This document shows, piece by piece, positions 25,361 to 33,104 of a DNA stretch of 64,000 bases (positions are counted from its first letter, which is position 1; the number at the start of each line of letters is the position of its first letter). The position numbers and the translations under genes are program-made. Source of the stretch: Acidimicrobiaceae bacterium (GTDB lineage Bacteria; Actinomycetota; Acidimicrobiia; Acidimicrobiales; RAAP-2); assembly GCA_003138815.1 (NCBI GenBank), contig PLHD01000035.1:1-64000 (forward strand), given 5' to 3'. The notes beneath the pieces were generated by a model that saw only the letters and a program-made list of their open reading frames with translations, did not search any database and was not told the origin of the DNA.

Positions 25361-27910
25361 GTGGAAGCCGCCGAACTACGTTCTATATTTCTCAACTATT
25401 TCGCCGAGAACGGGCACACCATCGTTCCCTCGGCGAGCTTGATTCCGCACGACCCTTCGCTGCTGTTCACCGTCGCGGGGATGGTGCCGTTCAAGCCCTA
25501 CTTCACCGAGGAAGAGGTCGCGCCCTACCCCCGGGCGGTGTCGATCCAGAAGTGCTTCCGGGCGCCGGACATCGAGATCATCGGCACGACGCTGCGCCAC
25601 CTGACCTTCTTCGAGATGATGGGAAACTTCTCGTTCGGCGACTACTTCAAGGAAGGCGCCATCAAGCTGGCCTGGGGTCTCATCACCGAGGGCTTCGGCC
25701 TGGACCCCGAGCAGCTCTGGGTGACGGTCCACACCACCGACGACGAGGCCGAGGAGATGTGGCGCGACATCATCGGCGTGCGCCCCGAGCGCATCCAGCG
25801 CCTCGACGAGGACAACTTCTGGGGCATGGGCGACACCGGGCCGTGCGGGCCGTGCTCGGAGATCTTCTTCGACAAGGGGCCGGCCTTCGGCGCCGACGGC
25901 GGGCCAGCCTTCGGGGACGAAGACCGCTTCATGGAGTTCTGGAACCTCGTCTTCATGCAATACGAGAAGGGCCCGGGCGGCACCCTGACCGAGCTGCCCA
26001 AGAAGAACATCGACACCGGCGCCGGGTTCGACCGCACCCTCTCGATTCTCAACGGCGTTGAATCGGTATTCGCCACGGACCTCTTCGCGCCGCTGCTCGA
26101 GACCGCCTCGCGCTCGATCGGCGTGGCGCTCGGCCGCGACGAAGCGACCGACGTCGCGATCCGGCGCATCGCCGACCACGGCCGAGCGATGACGATGCTC
26201 GTCTCGGACGGCGTGCTGCCGACGAACGAAGGCCGCGGCTACGTGCTTCGGCGCATCATCCGCCGCGCGGTCCTGGCCGCGCGGCGCGCCGGTTCCGAGG
26301 CGCCGCTCTCGGCCGCGCTGGTCGACGCCACCATCGAGAAGATGGGTGCGACCTATCCGGTGCTGGTGAAGGACCGGGACCTGATCGTGTCGATCCTCGA
26401 GCGCGAGGAGGCGGGTTTCGCGCGCACGCTGCGAACGGGCCTGTCGCTGCTCGAAGAGGCCCAGGAGCAGGTCCTGGCGAGCGGCTCGACGGTCTTTCCC
26501 GGCGACGTGGCCTTCCGGCTTCACGACACCCACGGGTTCCCGATCGAGCTCACCGACGAGATAGTCGCCGAATCGGGCCTGAGCGTCGAGCGCGCCGTGT
26601 TCGACGATGCCATGAGCCTTCAGCGAGAGCGCGCCCGGTCCGGCTCCAAGGCGCTCAACCTCGCCGACGACTCCCAGTACCGCGAGCTCATCGAGCGAAG
26701 CGGTCCGACGGAGTTCGTGGGCCGCGACATCTCGCGCTACAGCATCGAGACGACGGTCCTGGCGGTCCTGGGGGGCACGGACGGCACCAGCGAGCTCTTC
26801 CTCGACTCGACGCCCTTCTACGCCGAATCCGGCGGCCAGGTCGGAGACCGCGGGACGGTCGTCACCGAGACCGGCCGGTTCGAGGTCCTCGACACCCAGA
26901 ACGTCGCGGGAGGGCTCTTCGCCCACCGCGGGCGCGTCACCGGCGAGGTCCTGGCGGGCCAGGCGTGCGTGGCGACCATCGATCCCGAGCGGCGCGAGGC
27001 CACGAGGCGCAACCACACCGCCACGCACCTGCTGCACGCCGGGCTTCGGTCCGTGCTCGGCGACCACGTCCGCCAGCAGGGATCGTACGTCGGGCCGGAC
27101 CGTCTGCGCTTCGACTTCGCGCACGGTGCGGGGCTGGCCAGCGAGGAGGTCACCGAGATACTCACCCTCGTGAATACCGACGTGGTGGCCAACGAGGGCG
27201 TCGAGACCATCCAGACCACCAAGCAGGAGGCCGAGACGATGGGGGCGATTGCGTTCTTCGGCGACAAGTACGGCGATCGGGTCCGGGTCGTGCGCGCGGG
27301 CTCGCACAGCCTCGAGTTCTGCGGCGGCACCCACGTCGACCGCCTCGGCGACATCGGGCAGATCCAGATCGTGAGCGAGGCCTCGATCGGTTCGAACACC
27401 CGTCGTATCGAGGCCGTCAGTGGAATGGGCGCCTACCGGCGCAGCCACGAGATGGAGGGCGCGCTCGGTTCCGTGGCCGCGCTCCTGAAAACGTCGCTGG
27501 ACGACGTCGTGCCGGCGCTGGAACGTCTCGTCGAGCGCCAGCGCGAGGTGGAGCGAGAAGTAGGTTCGCTGCGCCAGGCGCAGCTGTCGACCTTCGCGGA
27601 TCAGCTGCACGCTCGGAGCGACGGTGAGGTACTCGTCGCGCGGGTCGATGGTTACCCCGGCGAGCAGTTGCGAACGCTGGCCCAGGACCTCCAACGCCGC
27701 GGGCGGCGGGTCGTGGTGCTGGCGGGAACGAGCGACGACAAGGTGGCCATCGTGGTGGCGTCGGACGAATCGCTCGACGCCCAGAGTGCGGTCAAGGAGT
27801 TGGCCGCGCTGGTCGGCGGCGGCGGCGGCGGATCGTCGAGGCTCGCACTCGCGGGTGGTCGTGATGCCGGCGGGATCGATCAGGTCCTGGCCGCCGCCGC
27901 CGCGTTGTAG
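25361..27910 (+). CDS. alaS: alanyl-tRNA synthetase
   Basis: Class II synthetase of 849 residues. The catalytic core includes CFRAPDIEIIGTTLRHLTFFEMMGNFSFGDYFK and DTGPCGPCSEI; the editing domain has HTATHLLHAGL and CGGTHVDRLGDIG; a coiled-coil and C-Ala domain end in a glycine-rich GGGGGGSSRLALAGG. Length is normal. The start is GTG 25361, placed by a -10 hexamer six bases upstream. ruvX follows after three bases, then mltG and aroE, the order found in mycobacteria. Confidence 0.96.
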   Translation: MEAAELRSIFLNYFAENGHTIVPSASLIPHDPSLLFTVAGMVPFKPYFTEEEVAPYPRAVSIQKCFRAPDIEIIGTTLRHLTFFEMMGNFSFGDYFKEGAIKLAWGLITEGFGLDPEQLWVTVHTTDDEAEEMWRDIIGVRPERIQRLDEDNFWGMGDTGPCGPCSEIFFDKGPAFGADGGPAFGDEDRFMEFWNLVFMQYEKGPGGTLTELPKKNIDTGAGFDRTLSILNGVESVFATDLFAPLLETASRSIGVALGRDEATDVAIRRIADHGRAMTMLVSDGVLPTNEGRGYVLRRIIRRAVLAARRAGSEAPLSAALVDATIEKMGATYPVLVKDRDLIVSILEREEAGFARTLRTGLSLLEEAQEQVLASGSTVFPGDVAFRLHDTHGFPIELTDEIVAESGLSVERAVFDDAMSLQRERARSGSKALNLADDSQYRELIERSGPTEFVGRDISRYSIETTVLAVLGGTDGTSELFLDSTPFYAESGGQVGDRGTVVTETGRFEVLDTQNVAGGLFAHRGRVTGEVLAGQACVATIDPERREATRRNHTATHLLHAGLRSVLGDHVRQQGSYVGPDRLRFDFAHGAGLASEEVTEILTLVNTDVVANEGVETIQTTKQEAETMGAIAFFGDKYGDRVRVVRAGSHSLEFCGGTHVDRLGDIGQIQIVSEASIGSNTRRIEAVSGMGAYRRSHEMEGALGSVAALLKTSLDDVVPALERLVERQREVEREVGSLRQAQLSTFADQLHARSDGEVLVARVDGYPGEQLRTLAQDLQRRGRRVVVLAGTSDDKVAIVVASDESLDAQSAVKELAALVGGGGGGSSRLALAGGRDAGGIDQVLAAAAAL

Positions 27911-27913
27911 CTG

Positions 27914-28330
27914 ATGGCCAGGATCCTCGGCATCGACCCCGGGACCAGACGTTGCGGGGTGTCCATAACCGACTCCGCTCAGACGATGGCCTTCCCACGG
28001 CCCGCGCTCGCGGCCGACGAGTCGCTGATGAGCGCATTGTCCGGATTGGTCCAGGACGAGTCGGTGGTCCTGATCGTGGTGGGCCGCCCGGTGGCCCTCT
28101 CGGGCAAAGAGACGGCCAGCACCTCGTTGGCGGATCAGCTCTACGAGTCGATTCAGCGGACCCTGCCTGACATGGAGGTCATCCAGTGGGATGAGCGCTT
28201 GACGACCCGAGAGGCCCAAAGGTCGCTGTCTGGCGCCGGAATGAAGGCACGACAGCACCGCGAGCACATCGACAGCGCTGCCGCGGTGATCATGCTGCAA
28301 AACTACCTAGATGGCCTCAATGCTCTCTAG
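27914..28330 (+). CDS. ruvX: pre-16S rRNA nuclease, YqgF/RuvX family
   Basis: RNase H-fold nuclease of 138 residues involved in 16S rRNA 5'-end maturation. It begins ILGIDPGTRRCGVS, has VVGRPVALSG and WDERLTTREAQRSL, and ends with HIDSAAAVIMLQNYL, all family landmarks. It lies three bases after alaS, and mltG starts inside its last codons, a 20-base overlap. Confidence 0.93.
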   Translation: MARILGIDPGTRRCGVSITDSAQTMAFPRPALAADESLMSALSGLVQDESVVLIVVGRPVALSGKETASTSLADQLYESIQRTLPDMEVIQWDERLTTREAQRSLSGAGMKARQHREHIDSAAAVIMLQNYLDGLNAL

Positions 28331-29318
28331 ACCGCTCGTGCGTGTCCTCGCCGTCTCGTTCGTGCTACTCCTGGCGGCGGTGATCTGGTTCGTGCTCCAG
28401 GTCAGTCCGATCGGCGGCCAGGGTCGCGAAGAGTACGTGACCGTGAACCCCGGGGCTTCGCTCTCGGCGATCGCTGGCGAAATGCACGCCGAGGGCGTGA
28501 TCGGCTCGCCGCTGGCCTTTCGGATCGACACGGTGCTCTTCGGCGCCCCAACGGTGCGCGTCGGCACCTACGGCATCCGCCAGAACTCGTCGTTCGCCCA
28601 GGTGAAGTCGATACTCGGCGGCCCACCGAACGTGGTGGCGGTGGCGCCCTTGATGACGCTGCACGAGGTGGCGGTCACGGGCGTCGCCTCAGCCAAGGGT
28701 GACGCCTTCGCCAACAGCTTCGTGGCGGATGCCGTCGCCGCCGCTGCCCAGAACGCCTACCATCCGGCCAGCTCGCTCGAAGGGCTCATTGGCGCGGGGG
28801 ACTACGTGCTCGCGCCGGGCGAGACGCCGATGGAGCTGCTGGGCCAGATGACCTCGAGCTTCGCCCGCCAGGCCGCGTCGGTGGGACTGTCGCCTTCGAC
28901 GACGCTGAACGGTCTGAACGCGTATCAGTTGATCATCGCGGCCTCGATCACCCAGGAGGAGGGGTACTACCCGTTCAACATGCCCAAGGTGGCCCGCGTG
29001 ATCTTCAACCGACTCGCCCAGGGCGGCCCCTTGCAGATGGACGGCACCGTGTGTTACACCCAGGGCCAGCTCGGCTGCCAGGTGACCCCGGCGATGCTCT
29101 TGGTCGCTGGGCCCTACAACACGTACACGATCAACGGTTTGACGCCCACGCCGATCTGCACCGTGTCGACGTCGGCACTGAAGGCCGTGTTGCACGCGCC
29201 CCCGGGTCCGTGGCTGTACTTCGTGCTGGTCACCAAGAGTGGCACGATGAAGTTCTCGTCGACCTGGGCGGGACAGCTGAAGGCCGAGAAGCTCGCCCAG
29301 GAGAGGGGGGTCGGATGA
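28311..29318 (+). CDS. mltG: endolytic murein transglycosylase MltG
   Basis: Membrane-anchored enzyme that cuts nascent glycan strands. The 335-residue protein has one N-terminal helix (about residues 12-32), a LysM-like region (VNPGASLSAIAGEMHAEGVI) and the YceG core with LIIAASITQEEGYYPFN, which holds the catalytic glutamate, then ARVIFNRLAQGGPLQMD and NTYTINGLTPTPIC. ATG 28311 overlaps ruvX; ATG 28320 is a possible alternative. The catalytic segment is less like E. coli MltG than usual but keeps the glutamate. Confidence 0.9.
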   Translation: MASMLSRPLVRVLAVSFVLLLAAVIWFVLQVSPIGGQGREEYVTVNPGASLSAIAGEMHAEGVIGSPLAFRIDTVLFGAPTVRVGTYGIRQNSSFAQVKSILGGPPNVVAVAPLMTLHEVAVTGVASAKGDAFANSFVADAVAAAAQNAYHPASSLEGLIGAGDYVLAPGETPMELLGQMTSSFARQAASVGLSPSTTLNGLNAYQLIIAASITQEEGYYPFNMPKVARVIFNRLAQGGPLQMDGTVCYTQGQLGCQVTPAMLLVAGPYNTYTINGLTPTPICTVSTSALKAVLHAPPGPWLYFVLVTKSGTMKFSSTWAGQLKAEKLAQERGVG

Positions 29319-30097
29319 GTTGGCGCCTGGGCGTGGCGGGCTTCCCGATCGAGCACTCGCTCTCGCCGCGCCTGCACGAGGTGGGGCTCACGCTGGCCAG
29401 CCTCGAAGGAACGTCGACGCGCCTGGAGCTGCGCGAGCACGAGGCGCCGCGCCTGGCCGAGCTGATGGGCTCGCGCTTCGACGCGCTCTCGGTCACGATG
29501 CCGCTCAAGTTCGCGGCGCCGATGGTCTGCGACTGGCTCGACGAGGTTTCTCTGCGCACGGGCGTGGTCAACTCGCTGCTCGCGCGCGACGGTCAGATAC
29601 TGGGCGCCTGCACCGACGGTCTGGGGTTCGTGGGCGCGCTGCGCGCGGAGTTCGCCGTCTCGCTCGAGGGCGCGCGCACCGTCGTCCTGGGTTCCGGGGG
29701 AGCGGCCCGGGGCATCGTCGACGCGTTGGTCCACGCCGGGGTCGAATCGGTCAGTGTGTACGCCAGGACAGCGGCCAACGTGGCGGTGCTGGTCGATCGC
29801 TACGACAACGTCTTCGACCATGCGAGCCCGCCCACCGAGATCGATCTCATCGTCAACACGACGCCGTCGGCCACCCGCACCGACGAGGACCACGTGCTCG
29901 AGGGCACCGGCGTCGCCACCCTCGCGGTCGACATCACCTACGAGCCGCGGATGTCGCGGTGGCGCGCGCTGTACGAGCAGATTGGCTGTCGCAGCACGAA
30001 CGGACTGGGAATGCTGGCCTATCAGGCGGCGCTGCAGATGGAGTGGTGGTGGGACACGAAGATCGACGCGGCGGTCCTGCTCGGGGCGATCTCGTGA
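29315..30097 (+). CDS. aroE: shikimate 5-dehydrogenase
   Basis: NADPH-dependent reduction of dehydroshikimate in aromatic amino acid synthesis. The 260-residue protein has GFPIEHSLSPRLHEVGL (shikimate binding), the catalytic lysine in SVTMPLKFAA, the aspartate in CTDGLGFVGAL, the dinucleotide loop VLGSGGAARGIVDAL and the ending GLGMLAYQAALQMEWW. Start ATG 29315 overlaps the mltG stop (ATGA), and the next gene's GTG overlaps its own stop (GTGA). Confidence 0.93.
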   Translation: MSWRLGVAGFPIEHSLSPRLHEVGLTLASLEGTSTRLELREHEAPRLAELMGSRFDALSVTMPLKFAAPMVCDWLDEVSLRTGVVNSLLARDGQILGACTDGLGFVGALRAEFAVSLEGARTVVLGSGGAARGIVDALVHAGVESVSVYARTAANVAVLVDRYDNVFDHASPPTEIDLIVNTTPSATRTDEDHVLEGTGVATLAVDITYEPRMSRWRALYEQIGCRSTNGLGMLAYQAALQMEWWWDTKIDAAVLLGAIS

Positions 30098-31233
30098 CCG
30101 ACACGCTCAGCGCAATGTCGTCGAAGCTGCGTTCGAAGGACTCCCTCGACCTCGGGCTGTTCTGGGGCCTGATCGCGCTCGGCATCACCGGGGTGATCAT
30201 GATCTACAGCGCCACCCGTCAACCCCTGATCAACGCGGGCTACAACCCGCACTACTACCTGGAACGCCAGCTGCTGTTCGTCGTGATCGGCATCGTGGCG
30301 ATGTACGTGATCTCGCTGATCGACTACCGCCGCTTCGAGATGGCGACGACCCCGCTGTACGTCATGTCGCTGATCGGCCTGGCCGGAGTGTTCGTGCTGG
30401 GCAAGAGCGCCCTCGGCGCCCAGCGCTGGTACAGCCTGGGCTTCATCCAGATCCAGCCCAGCGAGTTCACGGTCGTGATCCTCGTCCTGGCGTTCGCGAC
30501 CTACTGCCAGCGCCGGCCCGACGGGCTGAGCCTCTACGACGTGGCGCGCCTTCTCGTGATGGCCACGGTCCCCTTGGTCATGATCTTCGCCCAGCCGGAC
30601 CTCGGGACGTCGGTCATCATCGTCATCACCGTGGCGGCCATGCTGGTCATCGGCGGGGTGCCCCCGCGTCTGATGAGTCTGCTGGCGGTCGTCGGATCGA
30701 TCGGCGTGGTCAGCGCCGTCTTCCTCGACGTCCTGCACAAGTACCAGATCGACCGTTTCGTGTCCTTCCTCAACCAGAACTCGGCCAACAAGAATCTTCA
30801 GGCCCTGATCTACGAGGTCAACAACGCCAAGAGCGCCATCGGCTCGGGCGGGCTGCGCGGGGCCGGGTTCTTCCAGGGGATGCAGACGGTGCTGGGCTAC
30901 GTCCCCGAGCAGCGCACGGACTTCATCTTCACCGCGATCGGCGAGCAACTCGGCTTCATCGGCTCGGTGCTGATCATCCTCCTGCTCGCCTTCGTGGCGT
31001 GGCGAATGTTCGTCGTCGGGCGCAACTCCAAGGACACGATGGGCCGCGTGCTCTGCCTGGGCATCTTCATCTTCTTCTCCTTCAGCTGCTTCGAGAACAT
31101 CGGCATGACCATGGGGATCATGCCGGTGACCGGCATCCCGCTGCCGCTGCTCAGCTACGGGGGCTCGTCCGCACTCGTCTTTCTCGCCGCGGGCGGCGCC
31201 GTGCTCTCGGTCTCTCGGCGAGCGGGCAGTTAG
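30094..31233 (+). CDS. rodA: SEDS glycosyltransferase RodA/FtsW family (first copy)
   Basis: Polytopic peptidoglycan polymerase of 379 residues with about ten helices. It shows GAQRWYSLGFIQIQPSEF, the catalytic aspartate in FAQPDLGTSVIIV, GSGGLRGAGFFQGMQ, YVPEQRTDFIFTAIGEQLGFIG and the C-terminal TGIPLPLLSYGGSS. This is closer to canonical RodA than FtsW. GTG 30094 overlaps the aroE stop; ATG 30115 is an alternative. A second SEDS protein lies 450 bases downstream on the other strand. Confidence 0.9.
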   Translation: MTDTLSAMSSKLRSKDSLDLGLFWGLIALGITGVIMIYSATRQPLINAGYNPHYYLERQLLFVVIGIVAMYVISLIDYRRFEMATTPLYVMSLIGLAGVFVLGKSALGAQRWYSLGFIQIQPSEFTVVILVLAFATYCQRRPDGLSLYDVARLLVMATVPLVMIFAQPDLGTSVIIVITVAAMLVIGGVPPRLMSLLAVVGSIGVVSAVFLDVLHKYQIDRFVSFLNQNSANKNLQALIYEVNNAKSAIGSGGLRGAGFFQGMQTVLGYVPEQRTDFIFTAIGEQLGFIGSVLIILLLAFVAWRMFVVGRNSKDTMGRVLCLGIFIFFSFSCFENIGMTMGIMPVTGIPLPLLSYGGSSALVFLAAGGAVLSVSRRAGS

Positions 31234-31245
31234 TCTGGTGGCACG
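31231..31245 (+). promoter_or_regulatory. -10 hexamer TAGTCT before the bifunctional nuclease gene
   Basis: CAGTTAGTCT overlaps the rodA stop; the hexamer ends nine bases before ATG 31246, so the predicted transcript would have a leader of about three bases. No Shine-Dalgarno sequence is seen. Confidence 0.45.
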
Positions 31246-31692
31246 ATGAGCGAGCAAGAGCCGCCGGCGGCCGGCGCCGACGCCGTCCAGTTCCGGGTGA
31301 TGACCGTCGAGTCGGTGCTCTTCGATCTGGGCGAAGCCTCGCCGCAGGTCCACCTGATGGAAGAGGAGTCGCCGTTCCGTTACCTGTCCATCAGCGTGGC
31401 GCTGCCCGAAGCCCAGGCAATCCACCACGCCCTCGTCGGCTCGAAGGGGCCGCGCCCCAGCACCCACGAGCTGGCCAGCGCCATCATCCGACAGCTCCAG
31501 GCCGACATCATCGCGGCGCGGATCCTGCGCCACGAGGGAGGCGTCTTCTACGCCGAGCTCGATCTCATGACCACGCGCGGCCGTCAGCAGTTCGACTGCC
31601 GCACGAGCGACGCGGTCATCCTGGCGCTGCGCCAGCCCGTGGCGGCGCCGATACTCTGCGCCGAAGAGGTCCTGGCGACGTTCTACTCCTGA
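31246..31692 (+). CDS. bifunctional nuclease (BFN/DUF151) domain protein
   Basis: A 148-residue protein with the DUF151 fold: RYLSISVALPEAQAIHHAL, STHELASAIIRQLQADIIAARI, FYAELDLM and FDCRTSDAVILALR. A homologue in plants has RNase and DNase activity, hence the name; the bacterial role is uncertain. It lies at the end of the rodA run and converges on the second SEDS gene, overlapping it by ten bases. Confidence 0.85.
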   Translation: MSEQEPPAAGADAVQFRVMTVESVLFDLGEASPQVHLMEEESPFRYLSISVALPEAQAIHHALVGSKGPRPSTHELASAIIRQLQADIIAARILRHEGGVFYAELDLMTTRGRQQFDCRTSDAVILALRQPVAAPILCAEEVLATFYS

Positions 31693-33041
31693 TCGAACTG
31701 CACCGAGCGGATCTCGCCGCCGGTGCGTTCGGTCTCGTTCTCGTCCGAGATCCGAAGCAGGATCGCGACGATGATGTAGTTGGCGAAGAGTGAGCTGCCT
31801 CCGTAGGCCATGAAGGGCAGCGTGATCCCGGTGAAGGGGAGGATCCTGAGCACGCCGGCCATGATGAAGAACGCCTGGAGTCCCATGATCGCCGAGAGGG
31901 CGACCGCGGCGAGTCGCACGAAGTCCGAGTGCGCGCGCTGGGCGATTCGGAATCCCTCGCCGACGAAGGCCGCGAAGAGGCAGAGCACCAGGATGATGCC
32001 GAGGAAGCCGAGCTCTTCGCCGACGGCCGCGAAGATCATGTCCGAGGTGATCTCCGGCACCGTCCCCGACTGGCCCAGTCCGAGACCCGTTCCGGTGATG
32101 CCGCCGGCGGCGAGCGAGAACCAACCGTAGGCGAGCTGGTGCGAGTAGGCGAAGTTGACCGCGGACCACGGATTGAGCCACTCGCTGACGCGCACGTGGA
32201 CCTGGCTGAAGAGATTGGCGGCGACGAGCGCTCCCGCGGCGAAGAGCACGAAGCCCAGCACGATGTAGGTCTTCAGGCCGGTGGTGATCCACAACATGGA
32301 GATGAAGAGCGCGAAGAGCAGCATCGCGAAGCCGATGTCGTTCTCGGCGCCCAGGATAACCAGGGTGAAGCCCCAGGCAAAGAGGATGGGCAGCAGGGTC
32401 TTGGGCGGGACGACGAGCCGCCGGCCTACGCGCTGGGTGGGCGTCGACAGCAGGTCACGGTTCGCCGCGAAGTACGACGCGAAGAAGAAGGCGAGCAGTA
32501 TCTTGGCGATCTCGACCGGTTGGAACGAGATCGGTCCGACCACCACCCACAGGCGCGCGCCATTGATGTCGGCACCGATGTGGGGCACGAGCGGCATGAG
32601 CAGCAGCAGCACCGCGGTGGTGAGCGTGAGGTAGCGGTACCGGTCGAGGTCGCGGATGCGCCGCACGAGCGCGAGCACCAGGATCAGGCCGACCGCGCTC
32701 ACCAGGAACCAGACGGCCTGGTAGGCCGCGCGCGGCGGGTTCCACCGGGCGATCTCGACGTAGCCGATGCCGTTGAGCAGCGTGGCGATCGGCAGGAGCA
32801 CCTGGGAGGAGTTGGGGGCCAAGCGACGGATGGCGACGTGCATGCACAGGGAGATGACGACGATGCTCGTGAGGAACAGCCACAGTCGCGATGGCATATG
32901 ACCCTGGGAGCCCAGCGAGGCCAGCACGTAGAAGGCGGTCGTGATGAACCAGGCCATCGCCATGAGACCGAGCTCGGTCGAGCGGGACTTGGAGGGCGCA
33001 GGCTGGACCCCGCGCTGCATGCTGCTTGCGAGTCTCGCCAC
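31683..33041 (-). CDS. SEDS glycosyltransferase RodA/FtsW family (second copy)
   Basis: Polytopic protein of 452 residues with 10-12 helices. It shows GARLWVVVGPISFQPVEIAKILLAFF, LGAENDIGFAMLLFALFISMLW (catalytic aspartate in NDIG), GIGTGLGLGQSGTVPE-type segments, IFAAVGEELGFLG and TGITLPFMAYGGSSLFANY. This resembles mycobacterial RodA (Rv0017c), usually paired with a class B penicillin-binding protein, which is not seen here. GTG 33041 is placed by a -10 hexamer six bases upstream. It is divergent from ppk. Confidence 0.88.
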   Translation of the reverse strand: MARLASSMQRGVQPAPSKSRSTELGLMAMAWFITTAFYVLASLGSQGHMPSRLWLFLTSIVVISLCMHVAIRRLAPNSSQVLLPIATLLNGIGYVEIARWNPPRAAYQAVWFLVSAVGLILVLALVRRIRDLDRYRYLTLTTAVLLLLMPLVPHIGADINGARLWVVVGPISFQPVEIAKILLAFFFASYFAANRDLLSTPTQRVGRRLVVPPKTLLPILFAWGFTLVILGAENDIGFAMLLFALFISMLWITTGLKTYIVLGFVLFAAGALVAANLFSQVHVRVSEWLNPWSAVNFAYSHQLAYGWFSLAAGGITGTGLGLGQSGTVPEITSDMIFAAVGEELGFLGIILVLCLFAAFVGEGFRIAQRAHSDFVRLAAVALSAIMGLQAFFIMAGVLRILPFTGITLPFMAYGGSSLFANYIIVAILLRISDENETERTGGEIRSVQFDQE

Positions 33042-33053
33042 TGTTTAAGAGTA
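33042..33053 (-). promoter_or_regulatory. leaderless-type promoter -10 of the second SEDS gene
   Basis: On the minus strand TACTCT is followed by six bases (TAAACA) and the GTG start. No Shine-Dalgarno sequence is present. Confidence 0.6.
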
Positions 33054-33057
33054 GCCG

Positions 33058-33067
33058 TACCATGGTA
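33058..33067 (+). repeat. palindrome TACCATGGTA between rodA-like gene and ppk
   Basis: A perfect ten-base palindrome in the 63-base divergent spacer, just upstream of the -10 of the minus-strand gene. It may be an operator; a palindrome this short can also be chance. Confidence 0.3.
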
Positions 33068-33104
33068 GAAAGGATTCCCACTGCAACAGAAAGAGCAACC
33101 GTCC

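Noticed and set aside
25376-28300. 974-residue open frame opposite alaS and ruvX, and similar long frames opposite ABC exporter, aspS, rodA and polA
   Set aside because: Antisense shadows of GC-rich genes: composition is Arg/His/Gly/Ala-rich without domains, and each lies opposite an obvious conserved gene.
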